Of a stretch of DNA of 64,000 nucleotides, positions 26,461 through 35,328 are shown piece by piece. The notes under the pieces were generated by a model that saw only the letters and a program-made list of their open reading frames with translations, was not told the origin of the DNA and did no database searches. The number at the start of each line of letters is the position of its first letter. Within the stretch, counting starts at the first letter, position 1. A program made the position numbers and the translations under genes. The stretch comes from Planctomycetia bacterium (GTDB lineage: Bacteria; Planctomycetota; Planctomycetia; Pirellulales; PNKZ01): the NCBI GenBank assembly GCA_021413845.1, contig JAIOPP010000094.1, forward strand, positions 62,001 through 126,000. Reading direction: 5' to 3'.

Positions 26461-27526
26461 TGTCGGCGAAACCGTTGACGATTTGCTGTTGCTCAGGCGT
26501 GAGCACCGCCATGCATTTCGCTCTCGCATGATCGAGATAGCCGAATGCCGAGGTCAAGAGCTCGTCTTCCTTCGGTCCACCCTTGGATTGCCGGTAGAGC
26601 GATTCCGACTTGTCGAGAGCTTCGTCGATGATCTGACGAATCGCCCGTAGTTGCTGTTCGTTCAAACGCAGGTGTTCGGCCATTTGCGGCAAAGCGAGGG
26701 CGGGAGCCCCCAGCCGACGATAAAGTTCTTCGGCATCGGCGGTCGGCCAATATTGCATGACCAGCTTTTGCAGCAAGTCGGTGGCGCCGATCGTGTGCTC
26801 GACGAGCGATTCCAAGCGATACACTTGTTCCGTGTCCAGCACGCCGAGCATCGCCATCTGCGTGATGTAGAGAATCGCCGCTTGTTGCGACTTCGGTACG
26901 TTGGCGCGAAGCACCGAATTCTTCGCCGCGATCACGCTGCGAATCTTCGTTTGTTGTTCCGGTCGTAAATGCAGGAGGCCGATCACTTCCGGTTCGTCGA
27001 AGAGATCGATATCGAAGCTTTCACGAAGACGCTGGCGAATGCTGGCGCTCACCTTCGTGACGACCGCACCCGAACTCTTCTCTTCGACAGCCGGAAACAG
27101 CTTTCCTAGTACCGGCACTTTCGAGAGCTGCTTGCGAATCGGTTCGGCCTGGGCGACGAAACCGATCGTCAGGCCGATGCCCGCGATGATCGCGACGCGC
27201 AGCATCTTCTGCGACGGACGTTCGACCTTCGGCGCAATCGATTTGCCGGCATGCGTCAGGGTTTCCAAACGCTTCAAACCCATCCGAGCGCACAAGCCGC
27301 GTTGCACGATGTGCATGACTTGCACACGGTAGGTGTCGCCGTCGTCGGTCTCGAATTCCGCGACCGTCCCTTCGCCGAATTGCGGCATCGATTCCGACGC
27401 CACGTTCATGCCGCCGGCCGATTCATCGATCAGACGGACGCGCAATTCCACGCCGGCTACGATAAGCGTCCCTTCGCGTGTACCCGCTACGGGCGAACGA
27501 AAGTTTCTGCGACGTTCGGAAAACAT
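26456..27526 (-). CDS. PilZ-domain membrane protein
   Basis: A 356-residue protein. The N-terminus has the c-di-GMP-binding PilZ signatures: the arginine cluster ERRRNFRSP near residue 4 and DESAGGMNV near residue 34 (the D-x-S-x-x-G motif). A single hydrophobic segment (about residues 108-126, MLRVAIIAGIGLTIGFVAQ) would anchor it in the membrane. The rest is helical and hydrophilic, with a repeated LxxEQxxxIR-type pattern (LRPEQQTKIRSVI, LNEQQLRAIRQII, LTPEQQQIVNGF) like the LTAxQ/Spy family. It is divergent from fliG, so a link to motility is possible but unproven. Confidence 0.8.
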   Translation of the reverse strand: MFSERRRNFRSPVAGTREGTLIVAGVELRVRLIDESAGGMNVASESMPQFGEGTVAEFETDDGDTYRVQVMHIVQRGLCARMGLKRLETLTHAGKSIAPKVERPSQKMLRVAIIAGIGLTIGFVAQAEPIRKQLSKVPVLGKLFPAVEEKSSGAVVTKVSASIRQRLRESFDIDLFDEPEVIGLLHLRPEQQTKIRSVIAAKNSVLRANVPKSQQAAILYITQMAMLGVLDTEQVYRLESLVEHTIGATDLLQKLVMQYWPTADAEELYRRLGAPALALPQMAEHLRLNEQQLRAIRQIIDEALDKSESLYRQSKGGPKEDELLTSAFGYLDHARAKCMAVLTPEQQQIVNGFADK

Positions 27527-27934
27527 GGGGAATCCGGATCTGGGTAATAACGAGGCACGAACCGTCGCACGCTTGCCGAGCGGTGTCCGTAGTGAAACGT
27601 AGCTTGCAACAAGCGGGGAGCGAAAAAATTTGAGAACCTATTCCGACGCTTTCTTGCCGTTGCGAAAACAGGCCTCAAAACCGGCCCGATCGTTGCGAGC
27701 GAGCCGATTTCGCGTTCGTCTCCGTGCGTCGACGCTATATCGGCCTAGGTAATAAAGTCTCGAGGTGTCCGAGTTGCGAAATCCTAGATTCGCTCAAGTC
27801 TCCCGCGTCCGCCGGTCGATACGCCTGCCGAGGACGTCGTATTTCATGACGATTACGTCGACTCTGACGGAAACGCAGGCTGGGCCGTCGCTCATGCCGG
27901 CGTCGGGTCGCCGCTTGCAGGGAGTGCTCGCACG
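27527..27934. other. Divergent intergenic region between the PilZ gene and fliG
   Basis: No gene of its own is seen; a 185-codon frame beginning at 27765 runs out of frame into fliG and is a shadow. It holds a possible sigma-54 site (27683-27697) and an AGGGAG ribosome site before the fliG ATG. Confidence 0.4.
27683..27697 (+). promoter_or_regulatory. Possible sigma-54 promoter upstream of fliG
   Basis: GGCCCGATCGTTGCG: GG and GC are 12 bp apart and TTGC is exact, with one mismatch in GGCACG. It lies 238 bp before fliG, so the transcript would have a long leader. Confidence 0.3.
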
Positions 27935-28930
27935 ATGGCATCTACCGAAGTACGCAAAGCGGCCGTCTTATTGGCGAGCATGCCGGAAGAGGAAGCGGCA
28001 CTGCTTCTCTCCAAGCTGCATCCTAAGCAAGTCGAACTCGTCTCGATCGAGATTGCGCGGCTCGGCCATATCGGCGGCGAAGAGCAGTCGAACGCCATCC
28101 GTGAGTTCGCCGACGTCAATCCGCAATCGTTCGGCACCAGCACCGGCGGCCTCGACCTCGCGAAAAGCCTGGTCGAAAAGGCGCTCGGAAAAAACGCCAA
28201 TAGCACCCTCGAAAACGTCCGGCAGCAGATCGAAGCCCTGCCGTTCGCCTTCGTGCAGAAAATCGATGCGACGCACCTGCTCACGTTTATTATGGATGAG
28301 CATCCGCAAACGATTGCGCTGATCCTTTCGCATTTGCAGCCGCAAAAAGCCGCTCAGGTGATCGCCGGCCTCCCGAGCGATCGCCAATTGTCGGTCGTTC
28401 GCCGTATTGCGCGGATGGGCCAAACCAATCCGGAAATCATCCAAGAAGTCGAACGGGGACTCGAGCACCGCATGTCGAGCATCACGAGCCAGTCGTATGA
28501 AACGGCCGGCGGCGTGGAATCGGTCGCCGAGATCCTCAACGTCACCGATCGCGCGACCGAGCGTGGTTTGCTCGAGAACCTAGCCCAGGAAGATCCGGAC
28601 TTGGTCGAAGAAATTCGCCGCCGGATGTTCGTCTTCGACGATATCTCGAAGTTCGCCACGAAAGACATCCAAACGGTCCTCAAGAACGTCGAGAGCGGCC
28701 AATGGGCTTTGTCGCTCAAAACCGCGAGCGAAGAGCTCAAGCAGAAGATCCTCGGCAATATGTCGAGCCGTGCGGCGGAAATGCTCAAAGAGGAAATGGA
28801 TTACCTCGGCCCGGTCAAGCGCTCGGCCGTCGAGCAAATGCAGCAGCAAGTCGTCGATATCGTCCGCCGCTTGGAAGACGCGGGCGAAATCACGGTCGCC
28901 GCCGGCGAGGAAGTCGAAGAGATGGTTTAA
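27935..28930 (+). CDS. fliG: Flagellar motor switch protein FliG
   Basis: Rotor protein that couples the MS ring to the C ring and interacts with MotA. The 331 residues match the family. The N-terminal domain begins with VRKAAVLLASMPEEEAALLL, the middle domain carries the diagnostic EHPQTIALILSHL, and the C-terminal torque domain has the charged helix RRRMFVFDDISKFATKDIQ. It stands alone, about 4.8 kb before the main flagellar block and separated from it by mutS, a ComF-like gene and hemC. Confidence 0.96.
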   Translation: MASTEVRKAAVLLASMPEEEAALLLSKLHPKQVELVSIEIARLGHIGGEEQSNAIREFADVNPQSFGTSTGGLDLAKSLVEKALGKNANSTLENVRQQIEALPFAFVQKIDATHLLTFIMDEHPQTIALILSHLQPQKAAQVIAGLPSDRQLSVVRRIARMGQTNPEIIQEVERGLEHRMSSITSQSYETAGGVESVAEILNVTDRATERGLLENLAQEDPDLVEEIRRRMFVFDDISKFATKDIQTVLKNVESGQWALSLKTASEELKQKILGNMSSRAAEMLKEEMDYLGPVKRSAVEQMQQQVVDIVRRLEDAGEITVAAGEEVEEMV

Positions 28931-29025
28931 GCCCGGCGGCGCAAAGCGGGTGCGGTGGCTGGCGCTCGGTGGGATAATGCCGCCCCCTGGCCTCCCCCCC
29001 CGGTTTTCTGCTAGCATCGGACGCC

Positions 29026-31620
29026 ATGTCGACGTCCCCCATGATGCAGCAGTATTTCGATGCGAAAGCCGCCTGTCCGGGGGCCGTGCTGTTCTTTCGC
29101 ATGGGAGACTTCTACGAACTCTTCCACGACGACGCCAAGCTCGTCGCGCGGGTTCTCGGCCTCGCCCTGACGAGCCGCGACAAAGGGGAAAACCCCGTCC
29201 CCATGGCGGGCTTCCCCCATCATCAACTCGACGGCTACCTGCGCAAAATGATCGCGGCCGGCTACCGCGCCGCCGTCTGCGAGCAGATGGAAGATCCGAA
29301 GCAAGCGAAAGGGATCGTCAAACGCGAGGTGACGCGGATCGTCTCCCCCGGCACCGTGACCGACGACGCGCTGCTCGACCCGCGCGAGAGCAACTTCCTC
29401 GTCGCGATCGCCTCCGGCGAACCGGTCGGGGTCGCGTGGATCGATCTCTCGACCGGCCGCTTCTACGCCGCCGATGTTCCGTCGGGCCGGCTCGTCGACG
29501 AACTGGCGCGGATCGGTCCCGTTGAAATTCTGGCAGCCGAGGAAGCGGAACTTCCGCCGGGCTATGCCGATGGTCGGGTGCCGGTCACGCGCCGGCCGCC
29601 GTGGGCCTTTGCCCATCACTCTGCTCAAGAAACTCTCTGCAAACATTTTCAGACTCGCTCGCTCGAGGGCTTCGGCTTCCACGACGACGATAAGGCCGGC
29701 ATCCGCGCCGCCGGCGCGATCCTCGATTATCTGGCGGAAACGCAGAAGACGTCGCTCGGCCATATCGACAAGCTGATCCCGTATCGAACCGCCTCGACGC
29801 TCGAACTCGACGAAGCGACGCGCCGCAGTCTTGAGATTACCCGGAGCATGCGCGAAGGAAAGCGGGAAGGGACATTGCTCTCGGTGCTCGACCGCGCCGT
29901 CACGGCGATGGGCTCGCGTCAGTTGGGGGAGTGGACGAACAATCCTTTGGTCGACTTGAATGCGATCCAAGCGAGGCTCGATGCCGTCGGCGAACTCGTC
30001 GCTCACGAAGCCCTCACGACCGACCTCCGCGAGTTGCTCAAGCAAGTTTACGATGTGCAGCGCTTGCTCGCGCGCGTCAGCACCAATCGGGCCACGCCTC
30101 GCGATCTCTGTTTTCTCGGCCGGACGCTCCGAATTCTGCCGACGATCAAAGCGAAGCTGACGGCCCGATCGTCGGCGTTGCTCAACGCGATGGAAGGGGC
30201 GCTCGATCTCTGCGCCGAGCTTCGCGCGCTATTGGAAGGGGCCCTGGAAGACGATTGCCCGCTGGTTGCGAAAGAGGGGGGCTTCATCCGCGCCGGCTTT
30301 CATGCTCCCTTGGATGAATTCCGCGAGCTCGCCGGAGGCGGCAAGCAATGGATCGCGCGCTATCAAGCCGACGAAGCGGCCCGCGCGGAGATTCCGAGCC
30401 TGAAGGTCGGTTTTAATAGCGTGTTCGGATACTTCATCGAGGTGACGAACACGCATCGCGAAAAAGTTCCGGCCAATTACATCCGTAAGCAAACGGTGAA
30501 GAACGCCGAGCGTTACATCACGCCGGAGCTGAAAGAGTATGAAGAGAAGGTGCTCACGGCCGAGCAGCAGTCGCAAGACTTGGAATACGAGCTGTTCCTA
30601 AAACTACGCGATGCCGCGGCCGGTGCCTCGCGCCGGCTCATGGCGACGGCCGGAGTGCTCGCCGAAATCGACGCCCTCTGTTCGCTTGCCCAAACGGCAC
30701 GCGAGCGAGGCTATTGCCGGCCGAAGATCACGGAAGAACCTCGGTTGCGCATCGTCGCGGGGCGTCATCCCGTCTTGGATGCGTCGCTGCCGCAAGGCAA
30801 GTTCGTGCCGAACGACGTCGTGATGGGAGGAGCCGATGGGCTGATGATGCTCATCACCGGGCCGAACATGGCGGGCAAGAGCACGTATATCCGGCAGGCC
30901 GCGCTACTAACGCTGATGGCGCAGATCGGCAGCTTCGTGCCGGCGCGCGAGGCCGAGATCGGGATCGTCGACCGGATCTTCGCGCGTGTCGGAGCGAGCG
31001 ACGAGCTTTCGCGCGGCCAAAGTACGTTCATGGTCGAGATGACCGAGACGGCCAGAATACTGAACGGTGCCACCGCGCGCAGCTTAGTCATTCTCGATGA
31101 GATCGGCCGCGGCACCAGCACCTACGACGGCGTCTCGCTTGCTTGGGCCGTCGTGGAATATTTGCACGACAACATCGGTTGCCGCACGCTGTTCGCCACG
31201 CATTATCACGAGCTGACCGACCTGCGCGAGTCGTTGGCCGATGTGCGCAATCTGAATGTCGCCGTGCGTGAATGGCAGGACGAAGTCGTGTTCCTGCATA
31301 AGATCATCGAAGGGGCGGCCGATAAGAGCTACGGGATTCATGTTGCCCGACTGGCCGGAGTTCCTAGGCAAGTCCTCGATCGGGCCAAGCAAATCTTATC
31401 GCATCTAGAACAGGAGCATGTGGACGAAGAAGGGAAGTCGAAACTCTCGAAGCGCAACCGAGCGAAAGTTCGTAAGGGAGATCTCCAACTCACGCTTTTC
31501 GCCGCCGCCGATCATCCGTTGGTCGAGGAAATCCGCCGAGCCGACATCGACAACCTCTCGCCGATGGCCGCGTTGAACTTGCTGCGCGATTGGCAGAAAT
31601 CTTTAGATAGTTCACGCTGA
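29026..31620 (+). CDS. mutS: DNA mismatch repair protein MutS
   Basis: Mismatch-recognition ATPase of 864 residues, normal for MutS1. The mismatch-reading Phe and Glu are in FFRMGDFYELF near residue 24. The clamp and lever domains follow, with NSVFGYFIEVTNTH. The ABC-type ATPase has Walker A GPNMAGKST at residues 612-620, the SRGQSTFMVEM signature and Walker B SLVILDEIGRGTSTYDG. The C-terminus contains QLTLFAA, the usual tail motif. No mutL is in the window. Confidence 0.97.
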   Translation: MSTSPMMQQYFDAKAACPGAVLFFRMGDFYELFHDDAKLVARVLGLALTSRDKGENPVPMAGFPHHQLDGYLRKMIAAGYRAAVCEQMEDPKQAKGIVKREVTRIVSPGTVTDDALLDPRESNFLVAIASGEPVGVAWIDLSTGRFYAADVPSGRLVDELARIGPVEILAAEEAELPPGYADGRVPVTRRPPWAFAHHSAQETLCKHFQTRSLEGFGFHDDDKAGIRAAGAILDYLAETQKTSLGHIDKLIPYRTASTLELDEATRRSLEITRSMREGKREGTLLSVLDRAVTAMGSRQLGEWTNNPLVDLNAIQARLDAVGELVAHEALTTDLRELLKQVYDVQRLLARVSTNRATPRDLCFLGRTLRILPTIKAKLTARSSALLNAMEGALDLCAELRALLEGALEDDCPLVAKEGGFIRAGFHAPLDEFRELAGGGKQWIARYQADEAARAEIPSLKVGFNSVFGYFIEVTNTHREKVPANYIRKQTVKNAERYITPELKEYEEKVLTAEQQSQDLEYELFLKLRDAAAGASRRLMATAGVLAEIDALCSLAQTARERGYCRPKITEEPRLRIVAGRHPVLDASLPQGKFVPNDVVMGGADGLMMLITGPNMAGKSTYIRQAALLTLMAQIGSFVPAREAEIGIVDRIFARVGASDELSRGQSTFMVEMTETARILNGATARSLVILDEIGRGTSTYDGVSLAWAVVEYLHDNIGCRTLFATHYHELTDLRESLADVRNLNVAVREWQDEVVFLHKIIEGAADKSYGIHVARLAGVPRQVLDRAKQILSHLEQEHVDEEGKSKLSKRNRAKVRKGDLQLTLFAAADHPLVEEIRRADIDNLSPMAALNLLRDWQKSLDSSR

Positions 31621-31627
31621 GCATCCC

Positions 31628-32434
31628 ATGCCGTCGCGACGTCTGATCGACTGGCTGCGGCGTTTGCGACAAGGCCTCTCGACGCATTCCATCGCCGGTC
31701 TGGATTCGCTGCGCGGCTTGGTGTTGCCGTCGATTTGCTCGTTTTGCGAAGTCGACCTCGAAGAAGAACCGGGTGCGAAGGTCGACGCGGATCGCAGGCT
31801 TTGCGCCGGCTGTCGCACGACGCTGGCGCAAGAGCGAGCGCATCGCTGCGTGAAGTGCGCCGCTGCCGTCGCACCGACTTTTCAAGGTGCCGATTGTCCT
31901 TGGTGTCGCCATCGCGACTTGCGCTTCGATCGCGCTTTCACCCTCGGCACTTATCGCGATGAGCTGCGCGACGCCGTCCTCCGGCTCAAGCATGCGAATC
32001 AGGAATCGCTTTCCACGGCGCTCGCGGATATCTCTTGGGAACGGAACGCCGAAGCGGTGCGTGCGGCCGGGGCCGATCTCGTCGTGCCGGTGCCGATGCA
32101 TTGGCTACGGCGTGCCATGCAGGGGCACAACGGGCCCGACCTCGCGGCTTCGTTTTGGGCCGCACGTCTCCAAGTCGACGACTATCCGCGGCTGTTGGTT
32201 CGCAATCGGCGCACCCGTCCGCAGGCAGGGCTTTCGCCCAACGAGCGGCTCAGCAATGTCCGCAATGCGTTCGGAGTTCGTCGCGGCTACCGCGTCGACG
32301 GCGCTCGGGTACTCCTCGTCGACGACATTCTTACGACCGGCGCGACTTGTTCCGAAGCGGCCCGCATCTTGAAAAAGGCCGGAGCGAAGAATGTCGCCGT
32401 CGTCGTCGTCGGACGAGCGCAAGGCGAGGTTTAA
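31628..32434 (+). CDS. ComF-like phosphoribosyltransferase-fold protein
   Basis: A 268-residue double-zinc-finger plus phosphoribosyltransferase protein. Two CxxC pairs (CSFC and CAGC, then CVKC and CPWC) occupy the first 90 residues. DLVVPVPMHWLRRAMQGHN and the PRPP-binding VLLVDDILTTGATCSEA follow. ComF homologues are needed for DNA uptake in naturally competent bacteria, but the family is broad and competence cannot be inferred from one gene. It starts 7 bp after mutS and probably shares its transcript. Confidence 0.9.
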   Translation: MPSRRLIDWLRRLRQGLSTHSIAGLDSLRGLVLPSICSFCEVDLEEEPGAKVDADRRLCAGCRTTLAQERAHRCVKCAAAVAPTFQGADCPWCRHRDLRFDRAFTLGTYRDELRDAVLRLKHANQESLSTALADISWERNAEAVRAAGADLVVPVPMHWLRRAMQGHNGPDLAASFWAARLQVDDYPRLLVRNRRTRPQAGLSPNERLSNVRNAFGVRRGYRVDGARVLLVDDILTTGATCSEAARILKKAGAKNVAVVVVGRAQGEV

Positions 32435-32475
32435 CTCCGGCTTTCGAGAGTTCGTCGCTGAGATATACTAGGTGC

Positions 32476-33429
32476 ATGAGCAAAACCAAACTACGACTCG
32501 GAACCCGTGGAAGTCCGTTGGCCCGCTGGCAAGCGGATTGGACCGCGGGGGAATTGCGCCGCCTCGGTTACGACGTCGAACTCGTGCCGATCACGACCAG
32601 CGGCGACCGGGAACAAACCACTTCGATCGGCGGTCTTGGTGTGCAAGGAGTCTTCACGAAGGAGCTTCAGCGCGCGCTACTGGACCATGCGATCGACTTC
32701 GCCGTGCATAGCCTCAAGGATCTGCCGACGGAGCCGACTCCCGGACTTTGCCTGACCTCGGTTCCGGCGCGCGGTCCGTTGGGTGATTGCATCGTGTCGG
32801 CGAAGTATCGGTCGTTGGATGAGTTGCCGCAGGGGGCCGTCGTCGGCACCGGCAGCCTGCGTCGAAGGTCGCAGCTGTTGCATGTCAGGCCCGATCTGAA
32901 GATGGAAGATGTCCGCGGCAACGTCGATACGCGACTCCGAAAACTCCATGAAGGGCAGTACGCCGCGATCGTCTTGGCCGAAGCGGGGCTGATTCGGCTC
33001 AAGCTCGGCGAGCATATTGCGCAGGTGCTTCCAAGACATGTCATGATCTCGGCCGTCGGGCAGGGGGCTCTCGGCATGGAATCGCGCGAAGACGACCCGG
33101 CGACGCGCGCGGCCCTGGCTCGGCTCGACGACGTCGATACGCATCGCGCGGTTGTCGCGGAGCGGCATCTGTTGCATTCGCTGCGCGGCGGTTGCTTGGC
33201 TCCCATCGGGGCCTGGGGGCGCGTCGAGCCGGACGGCCGCCTGCATCTTAGCGCCGTAGTGTTGCGTTCGGATGGTTCGGAGCGGCTCTTCGCCCATCAA
33301 TCGTCCGAGCCGAACGCGGCACTGGAACTCGGGCAACGAGTCGCCGACGAACTGCTGGCACACGGTGCAGCGCGGCTCATCGCCGGCTCGCGCGAGGGGG
33401 CGATGGGGCACGTCGCACCAGCGAAATAA
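32476..33429 (+). CDS. hemC: Porphobilinogen deaminase (hydroxymethylbilane synthase)
   Basis: Polymerises four porphobilinogen units to hydroxymethylbilane in heme synthesis. The protein has 317 residues. Seen: LRLGTRGSPLARWQA, GVQGVFTKELQRALLD, DFAVHSLKDLPTEPTPG, the Arg-rich GTGSLRRRSQLL, and the dipyrromethane-cofactor Cys240 in LRGGCLAPIG. The ATG at 32476 is preceded by AGGTG; upstream open frame belongs to the ComF region in another frame. Heme supply fits the cytochromes in the window. Confidence 0.97.
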   Translation: MSKTKLRLGTRGSPLARWQADWTAGELRRLGYDVELVPITTSGDREQTTSIGGLGVQGVFTKELQRALLDHAIDFAVHSLKDLPTEPTPGLCLTSVPARGPLGDCIVSAKYRSLDELPQGAVVGTGSLRRRSQLLHVRPDLKMEDVRGNVDTRLRKLHEGQYAAIVLAEAGLIRLKLGEHIAQVLPRHVMISAVGQGALGMESREDDPATRAALARLDDVDTHRAVVAERHLLHSLRGGCLAPIGAWGRVEPDGRLHLSAVVLRSDGSERLFAHQSSEPNAALELGQRVADELLAHGAARLIAGSREGAMGHVAPAK

Positions 33430-33644
33430 CACTCTCGACGAGCCCGTTCGTCAGCGAAGTGCTGCGACTGCCGGCAGCCGATATTGCGCACCGCGACACG
33501 CCGAACTCGCCGCAGGCATTGCGAACCGGCTCGATCGGCATCGTGCGAAGGAATCGCGACCGGACGCATCGCACCTTGGAATACGCCGGAAATCACGACT
33601 TCCCGTGTCGATCTTCGGCATTTCTTTTTCGCAATGCATTTCGC

Positions 33645-33659
33645 GGCATGAGCCTTGCT
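33645..33659 (+). promoter_or_regulatory. Sigma-54 promoter of the flgF flagellar block
   Basis: GGCATGAGCCTTGCT. It agrees with GGCACG-N4-TTGCW at all but one position, with the invariant GG and GC 12 bp apart. It lies 59 bp before the flgF ATG and is preceded by a T-rich tract (33621-33630). No activator site was recognised. Confidence 0.65.
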
Positions 33660-33717
33660 AAATGTCGGTCGTCGCGCAGGGGGGCAACCTGCAACGACCA
33701 GCGTCGTCGGATTTAGC

Positions 33718-34464
33718 ATGGCATACGGAATGTACATCTCGGCCGAGGGTGCGCTCGCGCAACAAACCCGGCTCGAGACGATCACGAACAATATCGCGAA
33801 CGCCGACACCGCAGGCTTCAAGCGCGATCTCGCCATCTTCCAAGCGCGCAATGCCGAGGCGATCGATCAAGGTCTTGCCCAGCCGCACGCCGGCACCGTC
33901 AACGACGTCGGCGGCGGTGTGATGGTCAAGCAAAACCAAACCGACTTCTCGCAAGGCCCGTTGAAGAGCACGAACATTCCGACCGATTTCGCGATCAAAG
34001 GTCGCGGCTTCTTTGTCGTCGAGAAAGACGGCGAGAAGATGCTGACCCGCGCAGGAGGCTTTCAGCCGTTGCCCGACGGCACTCTGGCTACGAACGACGG
34101 CTATCCGGTTCTCACCGAAGAAGGAGAGCCGATCGTGATCGCGGGCCCTTGGCAGTTCAGCGAAGACGGCACGATCACTTCGGAAAACGGCGTGGCACGG
34201 ATGGCAATCGCCGAACCGGCTTCGCTCGGCGACTTGGTAAAAACCGGCGAGAACCTGTTTCGCCCGCTCGGCCCGGTTGCCGCCTTGGCGAACGAATTTC
34301 GTTCGGTCGCGCAAGGCATGCTTGAAGGTTCCGGCACCACGGCCGTGAAGGAAATGGTCGAGATGATCGAAACGACGCGGGCCTATGAAGCCAACGTCAA
34401 CATGATCAAGAACCACGACTCGATGTTCGGCACTCTGATCAGTCGTGTCCTGAAGGTCGGCTAG
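33718..34464 (+). CDS. flgF: Flagellar basal-body rod protein FlgF
   Basis: Proximal rod protein of 248 residues. The N-terminal rod motif NNIANADTAGFKRDL, the central DFAIKGRGFFVVEKDGEKML and the C-terminal MVEMIETTRAYEANVNMIKN are conserved across FlgF/FlgG. It is assigned to FlgF by shorter length, the TxAGGF-type middle and position before flgG. It is the first gene after a sigma-54 site. The start is the ATG at 33718; an in-frame start at 33655 would add unrelated sequence. Confidence 0.92.
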   Translation: MAYGMYISAEGALAQQTRLETITNNIANADTAGFKRDLAIFQARNAEAIDQGLAQPHAGTVNDVGGGVMVKQNQTDFSQGPLKSTNIPTDFAIKGRGFFVVEKDGEKMLTRAGGFQPLPDGTLATNDGYPVLTEEGEPIVIAGPWQFSEDGTITSENGVARMAIAEPASLGDLVKTGENLFRPLGPVAALANEFRSVAQGMLEGSGTTAVKEMVEMIETTRAYEANVNMIKNHDSMFGTLISRVLKVG

Positions 34465-34506
34465 TAGAAACGGATTTCTCTCTCTCTTCGAGACGTGAGC
34501 TAAGAC

Positions 34507-35313
34507 ATGAGCGTTCAATCGTTGTACACCGCCGCGACCGGCATGCAGGCCATGGAGACGAAGCTCGACGTCGTCGCCAATAATCTGGCGAACATCAATA
34601 CGACGGCGTTTAAGAAGGCCCGCGCGAACTTCGAAGACCTGTTCTATCGCCAAATCAAGCTCCCCGGTGCGCAAGACGCGCAAGGCAACTTCACGCCGAC
34701 GGGCATCGCGGTCGGGCTCGGTACGCGCGTGGAAAGCACGCAGACCGACTTCTCGCAAGGAGCCTTCGCCACGACGAACGCCCCGCTCGACATCGCGATC
34801 GAAGGTCGCGGCTTCTTTATGGTGCAAGATCCATCGACGGGCCAGAACGTCTACACGCGCGCCGGCAACTTCTCGCTCAATTCGCAAGGAGTGCTCGTCA
34901 CCGGCTCCGCTCAGACCGGCCGCACGGTGCAGCCGCAGATCACGATTCCGCAGGATGCCTTGAACGTCGTGATCAGCCCGGAAGGGGTCGTGTCGTACAA
35001 CCAAGTCGGCAACCCGCAGTTCCAACAAGCGGGCCAGCTGCAACTCGCGACGTTCATCAACCCTGAAGGCTTGATCAAGCAAGGGGAAGGGATCTACCTC
35101 GAGTCGCAGTCGTCGGGCTCGGCCAATCTCGTGAACCCCGGGCAACAAGGAGCCGGCGTGATGCGGCAAGGTGCTTTGGAGCAATCAAACGTCGAACCGG
35201 TCCGCGAATTGATCGACCTGATCACGACGCAGCGTTCGTTCGAATTGAATTCGCAGGCCGTGCAAGCCGGCGATCAAGTGTTGCAACTCGTAGCGAATCT
35301 TCGCCGGTTCTAG
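34507..35313 (+). CDS. flgG: Flagellar basal-body rod protein FlgG
   Basis: Distal rod protein of 268 residues. SLYTAATGMQAMETKLDVVA, NNLANINTTAFKKARANFED, LDIAIEGRGFFMVQDPSTGQ and VRELIDLITTQRSFELNSQA are typical. It follows flgF by 42 bp. Cysteine-free, as expected for an exported axial protein. Confidence 0.96.
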   Translation: MSVQSLYTAATGMQAMETKLDVVANNLANINTTAFKKARANFEDLFYRQIKLPGAQDAQGNFTPTGIAVGLGTRVESTQTDFSQGAFATTNAPLDIAIEGRGFFMVQDPSTGQNVYTRAGNFSLNSQGVLVTGSAQTGRTVQPQITIPQDALNVVISPEGVVSYNQVGNPQFQQAGQLQLATFINPEGLIKQGEGIYLESQSSGSANLVNPGQQGAGVMRQGALEQSNVEPVRELIDLITTQRSFELNSQAVQAGDQVLQLVANLRRF

Positions 35314-35328
35314 AAAGCAGCCTATTAA

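Noticed and set aside
27765-28322. 185-codon frame overlapping fliG
   Set aside because: Out of frame with fliG, which is certain, and its Arg/Ser-rich sequence is a shadow.
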